Positions 1 to 12,700 of a DNA stretch of 64,000 bases are shown piece after piece. Positions within the stretch are counted from its first letter, which is position 1; each line of letters begins with the position of its first letter. The DNA comes from Bedellia somnulentella. Its lineage: Eukaryota > Arthropoda > Insecta > Lepidoptera > Bedelliidae. The notes below the pieces were generated by a model, which worked only from the letters and a program-made list of their open reading frames with translations, did no database searches and was not told the DNA's origin. The stretch covers positions 1,116,001 to 1,180,000 of the forward strand of contig OY755179.1 of the NCBI GenBank assembly GCA_963576735.1, in the 5' to 3' direction. The position numbers and the translations under genes are program-made.

Positions 1-145
1 TGGTTGGAGACCCGTCACCAAAAACATTTATTTATTATTACCATCCTTTCCCCAATCAACTTCCAAAAGAGGCTGAGGAATTTCTCATTCCAAAGCTCTG
101 GCTACCCCGTAAGGGATTTATAGCCGTGAGTGTATGTATGTATGT
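1..145 (+). repeat. SINE-A copy, cut by window start
   Basis: This is the 3' part of a SINE-A element (described at 4459). It runs from the ggttggagaccc block to the gccgtgagt + (ATGT)n tail. It belongs to the variant with gacccgtcacc and catttattattacc. The 5' half lies outside the window. Confidence 0.85.
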
Positions 146-237
146 AAACATAAAGGTCGCGTGTAATGGAACGTTACAGATTTGAGCATTACATCAGTGA
201 AAGAGGAGAACTGACCTTGTAATGACTATATAAATGG

Positions 238-489
238 TTACATACATACATACATATACTCACGGCTGTAAATCCCTAAAATTTGTAGCCAGAGATAAGG
301 AATCAGAAATTCCTCAGCCACTTTTGGAAGTTGCGTGGGGAAAAGATGGTGAAATAAAGGTTGTTGGTGATGGGTCTCCAACCGCATCGCCCAAAAATCC
401 CTTAAAAGCCCCAATACCGTTAGTCGCTTCTTACGTACACCCACCGGAAGAAATGGGGTGGTGCTATTCTATGCCGACACTACACAGCT
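238..489 (-). repeat. SINE-A copy, near full length
   Basis: Reverse-orientation SINE-A. It begins with the (CATA)n tail complement and tactcacggc, and ends at the gacactacacagct terminus. Open frames on both strands here are chance frames inside the repeat. Confidence 0.88.
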
Positions 490-685
490 ATAGGTATAAA
501 TATAAATGGTTGTATGAATAATCGCGAATGCTCATCAGTTAGGGCGGTATTATTGTAATGTAATGCTCGAAGACGAATCTATAATGTTGCAGAACACGTC
601 AATGCTCCCGGTGAGGGAGCACCTTAAGATTACCGTAAGGTATGGTTGGCCTTTGAGCAGTTATTGAATGTTTCGACAATTTCAG

Positions 686-784
686 GTGCCGTCTCATCAC
701 ATATGACACTGACCTGCCTCAAACCAGCGTCATCATCACCTTCCACAATGAAGCTAGATCGACACTGCTCAGAACCATTGTCAG
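686..784 (+). CDS. pgant2: GALNT exon (start of catalytic domain)
   Basis: Acceptor tttcag precedes 686 and donor gtatta follows 784. The first G completes a codon from an upstream exon. The exon encodes [20 protein letters not shown] followed by [12 protein letters not shown], the nucleotide-sugar binding beginning of the GT-A fold. The last codon is split AG|C. Confidence 0.93.
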
Positions 785-3700
785 GTATTAAATGCATTCA
801 TGATGCAAGATAGAAAAAGGAATGTGAAGATAGTTTGGGTATATAGAGAAGATGGATGATTGTGAATTAGTGAAAGAGATTTAGAGAGCCAATGTGGAAG
901 GTAATGTCGGTAGAAGATGACCACGGAGGACACATTTAGATCAAATTCTCAAACAGACAGGCGTCTGAAGTCTATAGAATAAAAAAGCATGTATGAAAAT
1001 ATTACGAATGTAGATGAGGCTCGAAAGGTTTGCCAGGATCGTACAAAGTGGCGATCTATAGTCTCTGCCTACACCAATGACAACTAACTGAATGAAGATT
1101 AGGTAAAAAGTATCTTTAGGGCCAATGTGGATTGTAATTTAAGAGGACGCACATGCAGCCCGGCTAGTACGAGCGGTGTTTAAACTAGTTATCGCGTGGG
1201 ATAAAGCAGCCATCTCTTACGCACTTACTTAATATCGTATACTGCCATCTCATTCTGACCGTTATCGTGTCGATAAAATAGCGCTCGTGCTTGCCCTTCT
1301 GGACGCATTAAGATCAATTAGAGAATGTGCTAAAAAGGTAGAGCTTATTCCATTACACTTTGTCGTTGCTGAATTCAGACGTCCTTCGAAGTTACTGCCG
1401 CAGACGCTTGTTATTCCACTACACAAATTTCAGTTTGAACGTTATTCCACTAGTCTGAATTCAGATTCTGTGGCTTTTAGACGTCTTCATTCAGACAAAT
1501 AGAATAAGCTCTTAAGCGTCCAAAGTAGAAGTATGAAGAAAAAAGCACGTATGAAAGATTTATGTATTTAAATTAAGCTTGAGATGTTTACCAGGTTAAT
1601 TAATATTACAATTGCATTTTTCTTATTTCCAGCGTATTAAATCGAAGTCCAGAGCATTTGATTAAAGAAATTATCCTCGTGGATGACTTTAGTGATAACC
1701 GTAAGTATAATATGATTTAACAAACTTTCGTTTCATACATTTTTATACAGACAATAAATATACCTCATCCTCATCCCTCATCTCTGCCTACCCCAATGGG
1801 AATAATGGGCGTGAGTATAAGTAAGTAATTAATGTCCCTGTATGTAAGTGTACCTCCTAGCTATAAAGTGCCTCAATTTCAGTAAATAAAATAAAAAATG
1901 CTTTGACAGACAGACATTGTCTCTTAGTTGTCTTTATATTGAAGTATATGTAAATATTGTTTTATCCTTTAATTGCCAAACCAATTAAAATAACAATTTT
2001 TAATTGGTTTAACTAGAGAGGTTTGCCGATATGGATAGTCTCTGCCTACCCCAAAGAGAACTAACGGCTTGAGTATATGTATGTATGCCAATCAACTTGT
2101 AAAACTAACTTAGTTTGGTATAACCGTGAATATTGGCAAGGTTACTTATTCTCTTAGCATTCAACTTAACTGTCAACCAGACTTACAAAAATATGGTTTC
2201 CGACAAAGTATACACAGAACCTACATTATCAGGAACACCTTATGCAATTCATAAATTATCGCAGTTTTGACTTTTGACACCTTCGACTACTAGTACTGTA
2301 TTTACCTAAATACACAATAGCACTCTCGTAAAAACTCTCCATAAAAATTTTGTTCCATGTCGTTAATCGCCAAACAATAAGATATTAACGTTATACATTT
2401 TCACTACCTTGGTTGCTTAGCGGATGTCTTATGTAGAGAAACGTGGGTTCGAATGTTTAGTGTCCATCAGTTTGGGTTGCATTTTAGTTTAGTTATTTGA
2501 GATTAATCACTTGTTACATGACATGTACAATTTGTTAAAGTCAATGCAGACTTAAAAAAAAATAACAGGCCTGCCGTGAGTATATATGCATGTTTTATAA
2601 AAAAATACAGTCAACATTTACCCTATAAAAAAATTGAAACCAAACAATTTCAAATTATATTTTACCTTAGCTGAAGACGGTGCTTCCCTCCGCGCCATCC
2701 ACAAAGTGCGCGTGATCCGGAACACAAAGCGCGAGGGTCTGATGAGGTCCCGGGTTCGAGGCGCGGACGCAGCCTCCGCCCCCGTGCTTACCTTCTTGGA
2801 CTCGCACGTCGAGTGCAACGTGCGGTGGCTCGAACCACTGCTACAGAGGGTTAAGGAGGTACGTTTTTTACCACGTAAGATAAAAGTAAAATACATTTAT
2901 TTCTTGCACAGGACAGCAACTCAAAATTATGCACAGGAAGCTTCGTTGTTGAAGTTGTAATTGTACTGTGGTAACTGTAACAACGTATAAATTGCATCCA
3001 AGCTTAGCTAAAGAAATACTTTGATACCACGATGTAGGATTATGAGACGCTGCTAATGTGCGAGGGAGTCCGCAGTCTAGAGGTCATTCACTCTTTCTTA
3101 AAGTGGTGCGAGACTCATTTACTATCCTTTATCTCATTCTTCTTGCGAAAGTGTCAAAACATTGACATTATAGCTCTGGCTATCCCTTTTATGGAATTTA
3201 AAGCCGTGATGTATTATGTACATACATATACTCACGGCTATATTTCTCTAGAAGGGGTAACCAGAGCTAAGGAATTATAAATTCCTCAGCCACTTTTGGA
3301 AGTAGAGTGGGGAGAAGATGGTAAAAATAAAGGTTTTTGGTGATGGGTCTCCAAACGCATCGCCCAAAAATCCAATAAAAAGCCCCAATACCCTTAGTCG
3401 CCTCTTTCGGCACCCGTGGGTAGAAAGGGGTAGCGACATTCTAAGTCGGCACTACACGGCATATATTATGTATTTAAGCATTTCCTATTACGATCAGCAG
3501 AGACTATCAATCAGCACTATATCGTGTCCGGATGCACGTTTCGTGACGGTACTCGTATTTCTGTAATATCACTTTTACTTTTAACCTATACTCATCACTA
3601 CATAATCGCGGACAAACATACATACATACATACATATATTCACACTCATCATACACACACAAACACTTTACTTACTCTGTAGGATGTCTCCTGATATTAA

Positions 3701-6700
3701 TATTGTTTTCTAATTAATTTTAATTTAATTTAATTTTTAATTTGTATGTTTTGATAAGTTATTAAGTTATTATTATTTTTATTTAATTTTATTCTTATAT
3801 TCCTATCTATACAAAGTTTTACGAAGTTGAACAAGCAACCGTTGTACTTCCCTATGACCCTTTCTTACAGGTTTAACCTAGTAAAGGGAATAGAGTCTTC
3901 CATACGGCTTATTATAAATTGTATAAATTCTTCGTTTATAACAAATGTGATGAGGGTTATATAAGCCTATTTGTTCTTTTTTATGATGTTACAATAAATA
4001 AATGATTTGATTTGATTTGATACTCAGAAAAACACAGTCAAACACAGAATCTCCTTTTTTAGTCGGTTAAAGCTCTTTTCCTAAATGTAACAAATACTTT
4101 TCTGAAAACCGCATCTATATAGCTGTAGCCAAACACGAGATAATCATACAAACATACAAATAAATAAGCAATGGAACTTAGGACCTCGTGTTTCAAAGTT
4201 GGTTAAAAATAATTATTTTGAAATAAAAATTCTGCTCTTTATATAAATTAGTCTGTACACATTGGAAACTCAATTCGTATATTAGACAAACCATGCAACC
4301 AAATAATAATCGAGGTATAGTGTGAGTGAACTTTAAGGAAAAACCCCGCATCAGTTGCATCCAATAACCCTAAGAGGTTTCATTCATTACTTACAAAAAA
4401 AACAGTTTCATTTTACGGTCTTCATTTTTAATACATAAATTTTAACTACTTTAATTGGTGTGTAGTGTCGGCTTAGAATAACACTACCCCATTTCTTCCG
4501 GTGGGTGTACGTAAGAGGCGACTAACGGTATTGGGATTTTTAAAGGATTTTTGGGCGTTGCGGTTGGAGACCCATCACCAAAAACCTTTATTTTTACCAT
4601 CTTTTCCCCACTCAACTTCCAAAAGTGGCAGAGGAATTTCTCATTCCTTAGCTCTGGCTACCCCTTCTAGGGATTTATAGCCGTGAGTATATGTATGTAT
4701 GTATGTAAATTTTAACTCGATAACATAAATTCTACCAAGAACCATAATATAAAATGTTAGCGCAAGTCTAAGTAAGTAAATACCATATGGATCGAGCGGA
4801 AAAACGATTAACATATATTTCCGCTGCAATAAGCAGACTTAGTCATTTATATTCTAAACAGCGCTGCAGCGGCTACATTCCTCGCATACACTCTTGACAC
4901 GAGAAAAGTGTATTAACTAATTATTCTGACAAACATAGCCATGAAAGCGCTGCTTCGCTCGCACTCGAGACCACTCAGCCGTTATACAATATAACTCGTC
5001 TTTGTAATATAATAACACATTCATTAAAATGTACGAGGGCTGCTATTTATGTATCCGGAACTGGCCACTTACAGAACAATAATTTAAAAAGTAATTACAT
5101 CATTTAAAAATAGAACTCTTTAGCTTTAGAATACATTTATTTTTATGTGACTGTCAATTGTTTTCACATCGTAGCGTCATTTTGAAAATTGCGTGTCTTC
5201 ACCACCATGGATTTAACTCGTGAACATTTTCGTGCCATGATTTTTTACGATTTTCGGCGTGGTCTAACTCAAAAACAGTGCATCGATCAGCTTACTTCGA
5301 CTTTTGGGGATGAAGCACCCTCAAAGACCACTGTGTATCACTGGTTTAGCGAGTTTAATCGTGGACGATCTAAGCTTACTGATGAAATTAAAGAAGGTCG
5401 CCCTAAAACGGTCGTTGTACCTCAAAACATCGATGCTGTCCGGGAACTAATAACTCAAGATCGTCATGTTACATATCGTGAGATAGAGGCATCTCTGGGC
5501 ATTAGTATGACGAGCATACATAAGATACTTCATGAACATTTAGCTGTAAAAAAAATTTGCTCCCGTTGGATTCCGCACAACTTGAGTATTGATCAAAAAC
5601 AGGCTCGTGTCGATTGGTGCAAAGAAATGTTAAAAAAATACAACCGTGGTGCGTCAAAAGCTGTTTATAATATCTACACAGGTGACGAATCTTGGATCTA
5701 CGCTTACGACCCCGAAACTAAGCAGCAGTCCACGGTGTGGGTGTTCCAAGATGAGCCGAACCCAACAAAAGTTATTCGTGCAAAAAGCACATTGAAGCAA
5801 ATGGTCGCTTGTTTTTTTGGTATAAATGGCCATGTAGCTACAGTGCCTTTAGAGAATCGTAAAACTGTTAATTCGGAGTGGTATACGACCATTTGTTTGC
5901 CGGAAGTCTTTGAACAAATAAGAAAGACTAACCGACAACGTAGAATCATTCTGCATCACGACAATGCTAGCTGTCACAGGTCGGCCGTCACAACTCAGTT
6001 TTTAGAAGCTCAAAAGATCGAATTGACAGGTCATCCGCCGTACAGCCCTGATTTGGCACCCAATGATTTTTATTTATTTCCAAATGTGAAGAAAAAATTA
6101 CGTGGTCAACGTTTTTCGAGCCGCGAAGAGGCAGTCGATGCGTTCAAAATGCACGTTTTGGAGATACCTCAGTCTGAGTGGAAAAAGTGCTATGAAAATT
6201 GGTTTCAACGCATGCAAAAGTGTATAGATCTGAGCGGCGAATATTTTGAGAAGCAATAAAACCATATTAATTGATATATGTTTGTTTCTTTTTTTTATTC
6301 CGGATACATAAATAGCAGCCCTCGTATTGTGTTGTCTGTCAGTTTGTTTGACTACTGTTTGGATAATCGTTTACAACAATATTTGTTTTGGCTGTTTTGA
6401 TGAGTAATATGATAAACTTCTTAGTTTGAAATATATTTCGAAAGTATTAGTTTATTTGATTTACTCTTGAAAATGGTACAAAAAATATTTCAAAAGTCTC
6501 TTGTACGGCCTTATTAGAAGTTTTATTGTAGGAGGAGCTACATATACTAAAAGAGTTGCTATTGGGGTAGGCAGAGACTATCGATCGCAACTTTGTACGT
6601 ACCTGGCAGACATCTCGCGCTTCATTTACGTTTATTAATATTTTCACATACATACATATACTCACGGCTATAATTCCCTAAACGGGGTAGCCAGAGCTTT

Positions 6701-9700
6701 GGAATGAGAAATGCCACAGCCACTTTTGGAAGTTGAGTGGGGCAAAGATGGTAATAAAAAATGTTTTAGTGACGGGTCTCCAACCAAATCGCCCAAAAAT
6801 CACTTAAAAAGCCTTTATACCCTTAGTCGCCTTTTACGATCACCCACGGGTAGAAATGGGGTAGTATTATTCTAAGCCGACAGTACACAGCAATATTTTC
6901 ATTTATGCTTTTATTATTTACACTCGTACTGTCCGCCTTTTTGAGCACATTCTCTGTTTGATCTAGCTGTGTTAGACGTGGTCGTCCTTTACTGAAATTA
7001 GAATAGAATAGAAGAATCTTAATTTCACTCAAAAGACTCAACTCAAAGAATCAAACGTTCACGCCGAATATCCCGGAAGGGGTTGGAAAAGGTACTAATA
7101 CTTCTGAACATCACGTGACATTGCCACCTGGTGTTCAGAGAACCCACGTTTGCTTGGACAGTGTACTAACGTGATAGGGAGCAGGCTTATAGCCGTTTTG
7201 TAGGAATACACTGTTACATGACTGAGTACAACTCAGCCATGTGGGTTTCCTCACATTTTTTTCCCTCACCATTAACAACCATGATAAACTAACCACACAT
7301 ATGTCTTTAAAAATGACAAATTGGTTTAGGCACGACCCAGGATTAGAACTCTAGTCGTCTGAATGATAAACGGTGTTCTACCCACTGAGCTATCACGTCG
7401 TCTCATTTAAATTCCAATTCAATTTCACATAATAGAAATAACATTTTATAAAAAATATGATCTTTTATAGAAGCACGATCTGTGGTCTTATCACTTTAAG
7501 CGATCTTTTCCAGACAACCTTTGAATGGTGAGGTCAGTAAATTATAGATGGAGGAAGCAAGACTCATATAAATTGTTGGAGGCATTATAATACATATATA
7601 CATACATATACTCACGGCTATATTTCCCTAGAAGGGGTAACCAGAGCTAAGGAATTATATTTCCTCAGCCACTTTTGGAAGTTGAGTGGGGAAAAGATGG
7701 TAAAAATTGATGGGTCTCCAACCGCATCGCCCAAAAATCCAATAAAAAGCCCCAATACCCTTAGTTCCCTCATACGACAACCGTGGGTAGAAAGGGGTAG
7801 CCACATTCTAAGCCGGCACTACACGGCATTATAATTTGTATTACATAGGCATTACCATCTTCGTTGACCCTGTATATTATATATCCCTTTTACCATTTTA
7901 CCAAACCACCCATGACCAAGTATTCCCTCATCCTCGAAACATCTAACATTCACTTTAGCAGTCATAAAGATCATACCCGCAACACCGAATGCAGGGCACC
8001 AGTCACCGCCTACGAATGTGAATGGAACATAAAACGGTTATATCACCTTGACATTACCAGCCAGCACCTTCACCAAATCACTGGTACGGAGAATTAGATT
8101 ATCGTAACATTGTTACTATGGGCACAGATGACTGTCGGTTTTGAGAGTAGTTTATGTGTTAGGTAAAATTTTCGTGATGTTCTTTGTGATCTAGAGTTAT
8201 GAAACAGTTCTATATTAAATTATTAACTAAGCAGGTTAGCTGTGTAGTGTCGGCTTAGAATAGCACTACCCCATTTCTTCCGGTGGGTGTACGTAAGAGG
8301 CGACTAACGGACTTATGGCTTTTTAATGGATTTTTGGACGATGCGGTTGGAGACCCATCACCAACAACCTTTATTCTACCGTCTTTTCCCCACTCAACTT
8401 CCAAAAGTGGCTGAGGAATTTCTAATTTCTCAGCTCTGGCTAACCCTTTTAGGGATTTATAGCCGTGAGTATATGTTATGTTATGTTATGTTTATGTGTT
8501 AGGTAAAAGTTTCGTGATGTGATCTAAAGTTATGAAACAGGTCTTTATTAAATTATTAACTAAGTAGGTTATTTTCCTACCTTTTCTAAATATTTTGTTA
8601 ATATATTGTAAATAATAGATGCTAAGAATGTTAGTAAATATATATAGCACCTTGACATTACCCGCCAGCACCTTCACCAATTCACTGATACGAAGAATTA
8701 GATTATCGTTACATTGTTACTATGGGCACAGATGACTGTTGGTTTTGAGAGTAGTTTATGTGTTAGGTAAAAATTTCGTGATGTTCTTTGTGGTCTAGAG
8801 TTATGAAACAGTTCTTAATAAATTATTAACTAAGTAGGTTAGCTGTGTAGTGTCGGCTTAGAATACCACTACCCCATTTCTCCCGATGGGTGTACGTAAG
8901 AGGCCCTAACGGTATCGGGGCTTTTAAGGGATTTTTGGGCGATGTGGTTGGAGACCCATCACCAACAACCTTTATTTTACCATCTTTTCCCCAGGCAACT
9001 TCCTAAAGTGGCTGAGCAATTTCTAATTTCTCAGCTCTGGCTACCACTTTTAGGGATTTATAGCCATGAGTATTATGTATGTAGGTTGTTTTCCTACCTT
9101 TTCTAAATATTTTGTTAATGTATTGTAAATAATAGATGCTTAGAATGTTAATAAATATAACGCTTCGCGTATGATATGCTAAGCATTTAGAAAAGGAGGA
9201 AAACACCTGCATTACATACATTCATACAATCCCGACGCTTAAAGACCAATCAAAGGTTGTGAATTTCTAAAGTACTTGTTATCATAGTATAATATATTGA
9301 TTTCTTAAATTACATACATACAAACATATACTCACGGCTGTAAATCCCTAGAAGGGGTAGCCAGAGCTAAGTAATTAGAAATTCCTCAGCCACTTTTGGA
9401 AATGAAAGTGGGGAAAAGATGGTAAAAATAAAGGTTGTTGGTGATGGGTCTCCAACCGCATCGCCCAAAAATCCCTTAAAAGCCCCAATACCGTTAGTCG
9501 CCTCTTACGTACACCCACCGGAAGAAATGGGGTAGTGCTATTCTAAGCCGACACTACACAGCAAATTATAATTACATAAATGGATTCTTTATAGTCAACA
9601 TCTTCTCGTCTTCCAATAAAATTTCTTAAACAGACCTACCTACCCGGGGTCTATCAAATTGTAACAATTTAGTAATTATAATTGCAATAGAAACAATTAT

Positions 9701-12700
9701 TTTGATAGCTAGCTTTCGCCAATTACGTTTTTATATCTAGGAATGGCATTAAAGTATTGATATTCAGTTTATTGATGAATTTAAGTGTTGGAAGATATAT
9801 ATTCCTTTTTTAATTGATTTTGGCAATTATGGTACATACATACATAATACTCACGGCTATAATTCCCTAGAAGGGGTAGCCAGAGCCAAGGAATTATAAA
9901 TTCTTTAGCTACTTTTGGAAGTTGAGTGGGGAAAAGTCGGTAAAATAAAGGTTTTTGGTGATGGGTCTCCAATGAGTCTCGCCATGGGTAGAAAGGGGTA
10001 GCGACATTCTAAGCCGACACTACACGGCAATTATGGTAATGTTCTATTAATAAACTTAATGCAATTTTTTATTGATATTTGTATTTTAGATATTGCTAAA
10101 TTCATCAGTCACTGCTCACCGCTTTTGAAATTTACCATAATGATAAGTGAACTATGTTACTTCTGGAGTATTTAGGATTCTTAAAATCGGCTGAGTGGTT
10201 TCGGAGGTTCAAAAATACGTAGATTTGCTCTTTATATATTATAATATTGAGAGTATAAAAGTAAGTAGTTTAGTTTAAGTATAAATGTCGTCGACAAGAA
10301 AATGGCCGATGAGTCAACCGTAACGATGTCAAATTGATTCTGAATGAGCAGGTGGGTGCGCCTTATGACCTTACGTTTCTAAATTAGAACGGGTTATAGT
10401 TCACGCCTTGACTCAACCTAATAGGGCTAATAGCCACTTGATACAAATTAACATACAAATCTTTCGGGAAATGAGTAAAATTTAATTATGTAACAACCCC
10501 ACCTATACATCTTGCAATGTTATTCTGTTCGCATTCCTAACATTCCAGTTATGTGTAATAATGTATAGATCCGAGTTCCCTTATTAGGTAACTAGTGGAC
10601 CGACCCAGCTTCATACGAGTAGTTTTATTGTTAATCAAAGCTGTGTAGTGTCGGCTTAGAATAGTACTACCCCATTTCTTCCGGTGAGTGTACGTAAGAG
10701 GCGAATAACGGTATCGGGGCTTTTAAGGGATTTTTGGGCGATGCGGTTGGAGACCCGATCACCAACAACCTTTCTTTTACCATTTCTTCCCCATGCAACT
10801 TTCCAAAAGTGGCTTAGGAATTTTTAATTCCTCAGCTCTGGCTACCCCTTCTAGGGATTTAGAGCCGTGAGTATATGTATGTATGTATTTTTCTTCAATA
10901 CTTTACAGTCTTTCTTCATCCGACTTCCAAAAGTGGCTAAGGAATTTCTTATTCCTTAGCTCTGGGTACCCCTTCTAGGGGTTTATGGCCGTGAATGTTT
11001 GTATGTATGTTTCTTCGATCACACTTTATTAAATTTAGCGTGATGGTATACAGCTTAGAGCATTCCTGAATAGTATAGCTTTCTGGTTTAAAATAATCTT
11101 TATGATCAGTTCAGTATTTCCGGAGATTAGCCCTTACGAACATACAATCAAAATTACATAGTTTAGATACATATACTCCCGGCTATAAATCCCAGAAAAG
11201 GGTAGTCAGAGCTTTAGAATTAAAATTCCTTAGCCACTTTTAGAAGTTAAGGGGGGAAAGGCTTGTAAATAAAGGTCGTTGGTGATGGGTCTCCAACCGC
11301 ATCGCCCAAAAATCCCTTAAAAGCCCCAATACCGTTAGTCGCCTCTTACGTACACCCACCGGAAGAAATGGTGTAGTGCTATTCTAAGCCGACACTACAC
11401 CGCAATCAAAAACTAATCGAATCAAAACTAGAGGATATTAAATCAATACAAGGTTGTTCTGTAACACAACATTTATGACATGTAACATCGCGTGTATGAG
11501 GAAAGCTTTTGTAAAATGTGCACAATTATTGCATAGATTTTATCTGAGTGCTTTTATCGTAACATGACATAATGTGTTTTTGAGTTGGAACTTAAAAATA
11601 TATTAACGAAACCATAACTCAAATACTGGTAGTCATCGCATAATTTGCAATCAATTATTATTTTAAAGCTAACTTCATAAGCGGCCAAACAGGAGATTAT
11701 CTAACTAAAACATACATACATATTTTTCTTAATTTGCCTTTACCTGCATAACGTATCCCACCTTAGGTATCCTTTTACTTGTATTTTTTTTTCTGCATTT
11801 GTGTTAATTTGTTATTTGATTACTTTCTTTTTCACTGTATTCATATTTTTATTTTTAATTGACTGTTTTCATCCAAATATTAGTAAATAAGTCCTGGACC
11901 CCAATGTAAAGACTTCCTGGGAAGTCTGCCTCCCGCACTACGGGCAACCCTTTTGGGAGGCAGTGCATTGTAATTTTATTTTATATTATGTCTATTATTT
12001 GGGTCCAACAAAATCTTTTTTTTTATATACTCACGCTATTAGTTCCCATTGGGGTAGGCGATGCACGATCTTGGCAAACCTCTCTAGCTTCGATCCATAC
12101 ATCAATGACAATTTAAATATATGCTTTCATAGTACCCACGTTTTGCTGAGACAGTGTAGTCTCGTGATAGAGGACAGGCCTATCGCCATTTTGTACATAT
12201 ACACTGTCACATGATTAAGTACGATTTAGCCATGTGGTTCTCCTCACCGTTACATACCATGATAAATATTTTGTGACTTAAATTTTCCGTGTAGTGCCGG
12301 CTTAGAATGTCACTACCCCTTTCTACCCACGGGTGTCGTAAGTGGTGACTAAGGGTATTGGGTCTTTTTGTTGGATTTTTGGGCGATGCTGTTGGAGACC
12401 CATCACCAAAAACCTTTATTTTACCGCCTTTTCCCCACTCAACTTCCAAAAGTGTCTGAGGAATTTATAATTACTTGGCTGTGACTACCCCTTCTAGGGA
12501 ATTATAGCCGTGAGTATATGTATGTATGTATATGTATGTTAAATTTTCATTATTTGCATTCCAAATATAAAATGGTTGAGCTTTAAGAAAACAAGTTATT
12601 TCGTCAACAAAATTTTATGCTTTTTTTATTGTTTTGTTTATTTCAAATGGTTGCCATAAGAATTTGACCTGCTCTGAATGTAGCATATCTAACGATTTTG

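Larger units (their letters stand above)
8044..9159. repeat. ~604-bp segmental tandem duplication, each unit carrying a SINE-A
   Basis: Unit 1 (8044-8647) and unit 2 (8648-9159) both begin caccttgacattacc and share ttactatgggcacagatgac, a SINE-A at the same site, and the ttttcctaccttttctaaat block. The SINE therefore predates the duplication. Unit 1 holds an extra 81-bp copy of the pre-SINE sequence after its SINE. Confidence 0.82.

Noticed and set aside
234..521. 95-codon + frame (and a 68-codon - frame) that look like small genes
   Set aside because: They lie wholly inside a SINE-A copy. The same short peptides (for example YTHGYKSL..., [12 protein letters not shown]) recur wherever the repeat occurs and are unrelated to host exons.
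7864..8097. 77-codon ORF
   Set aside because: It extends into the 604-bp tandem unit, is not preserved in the second unit, and has no family features.
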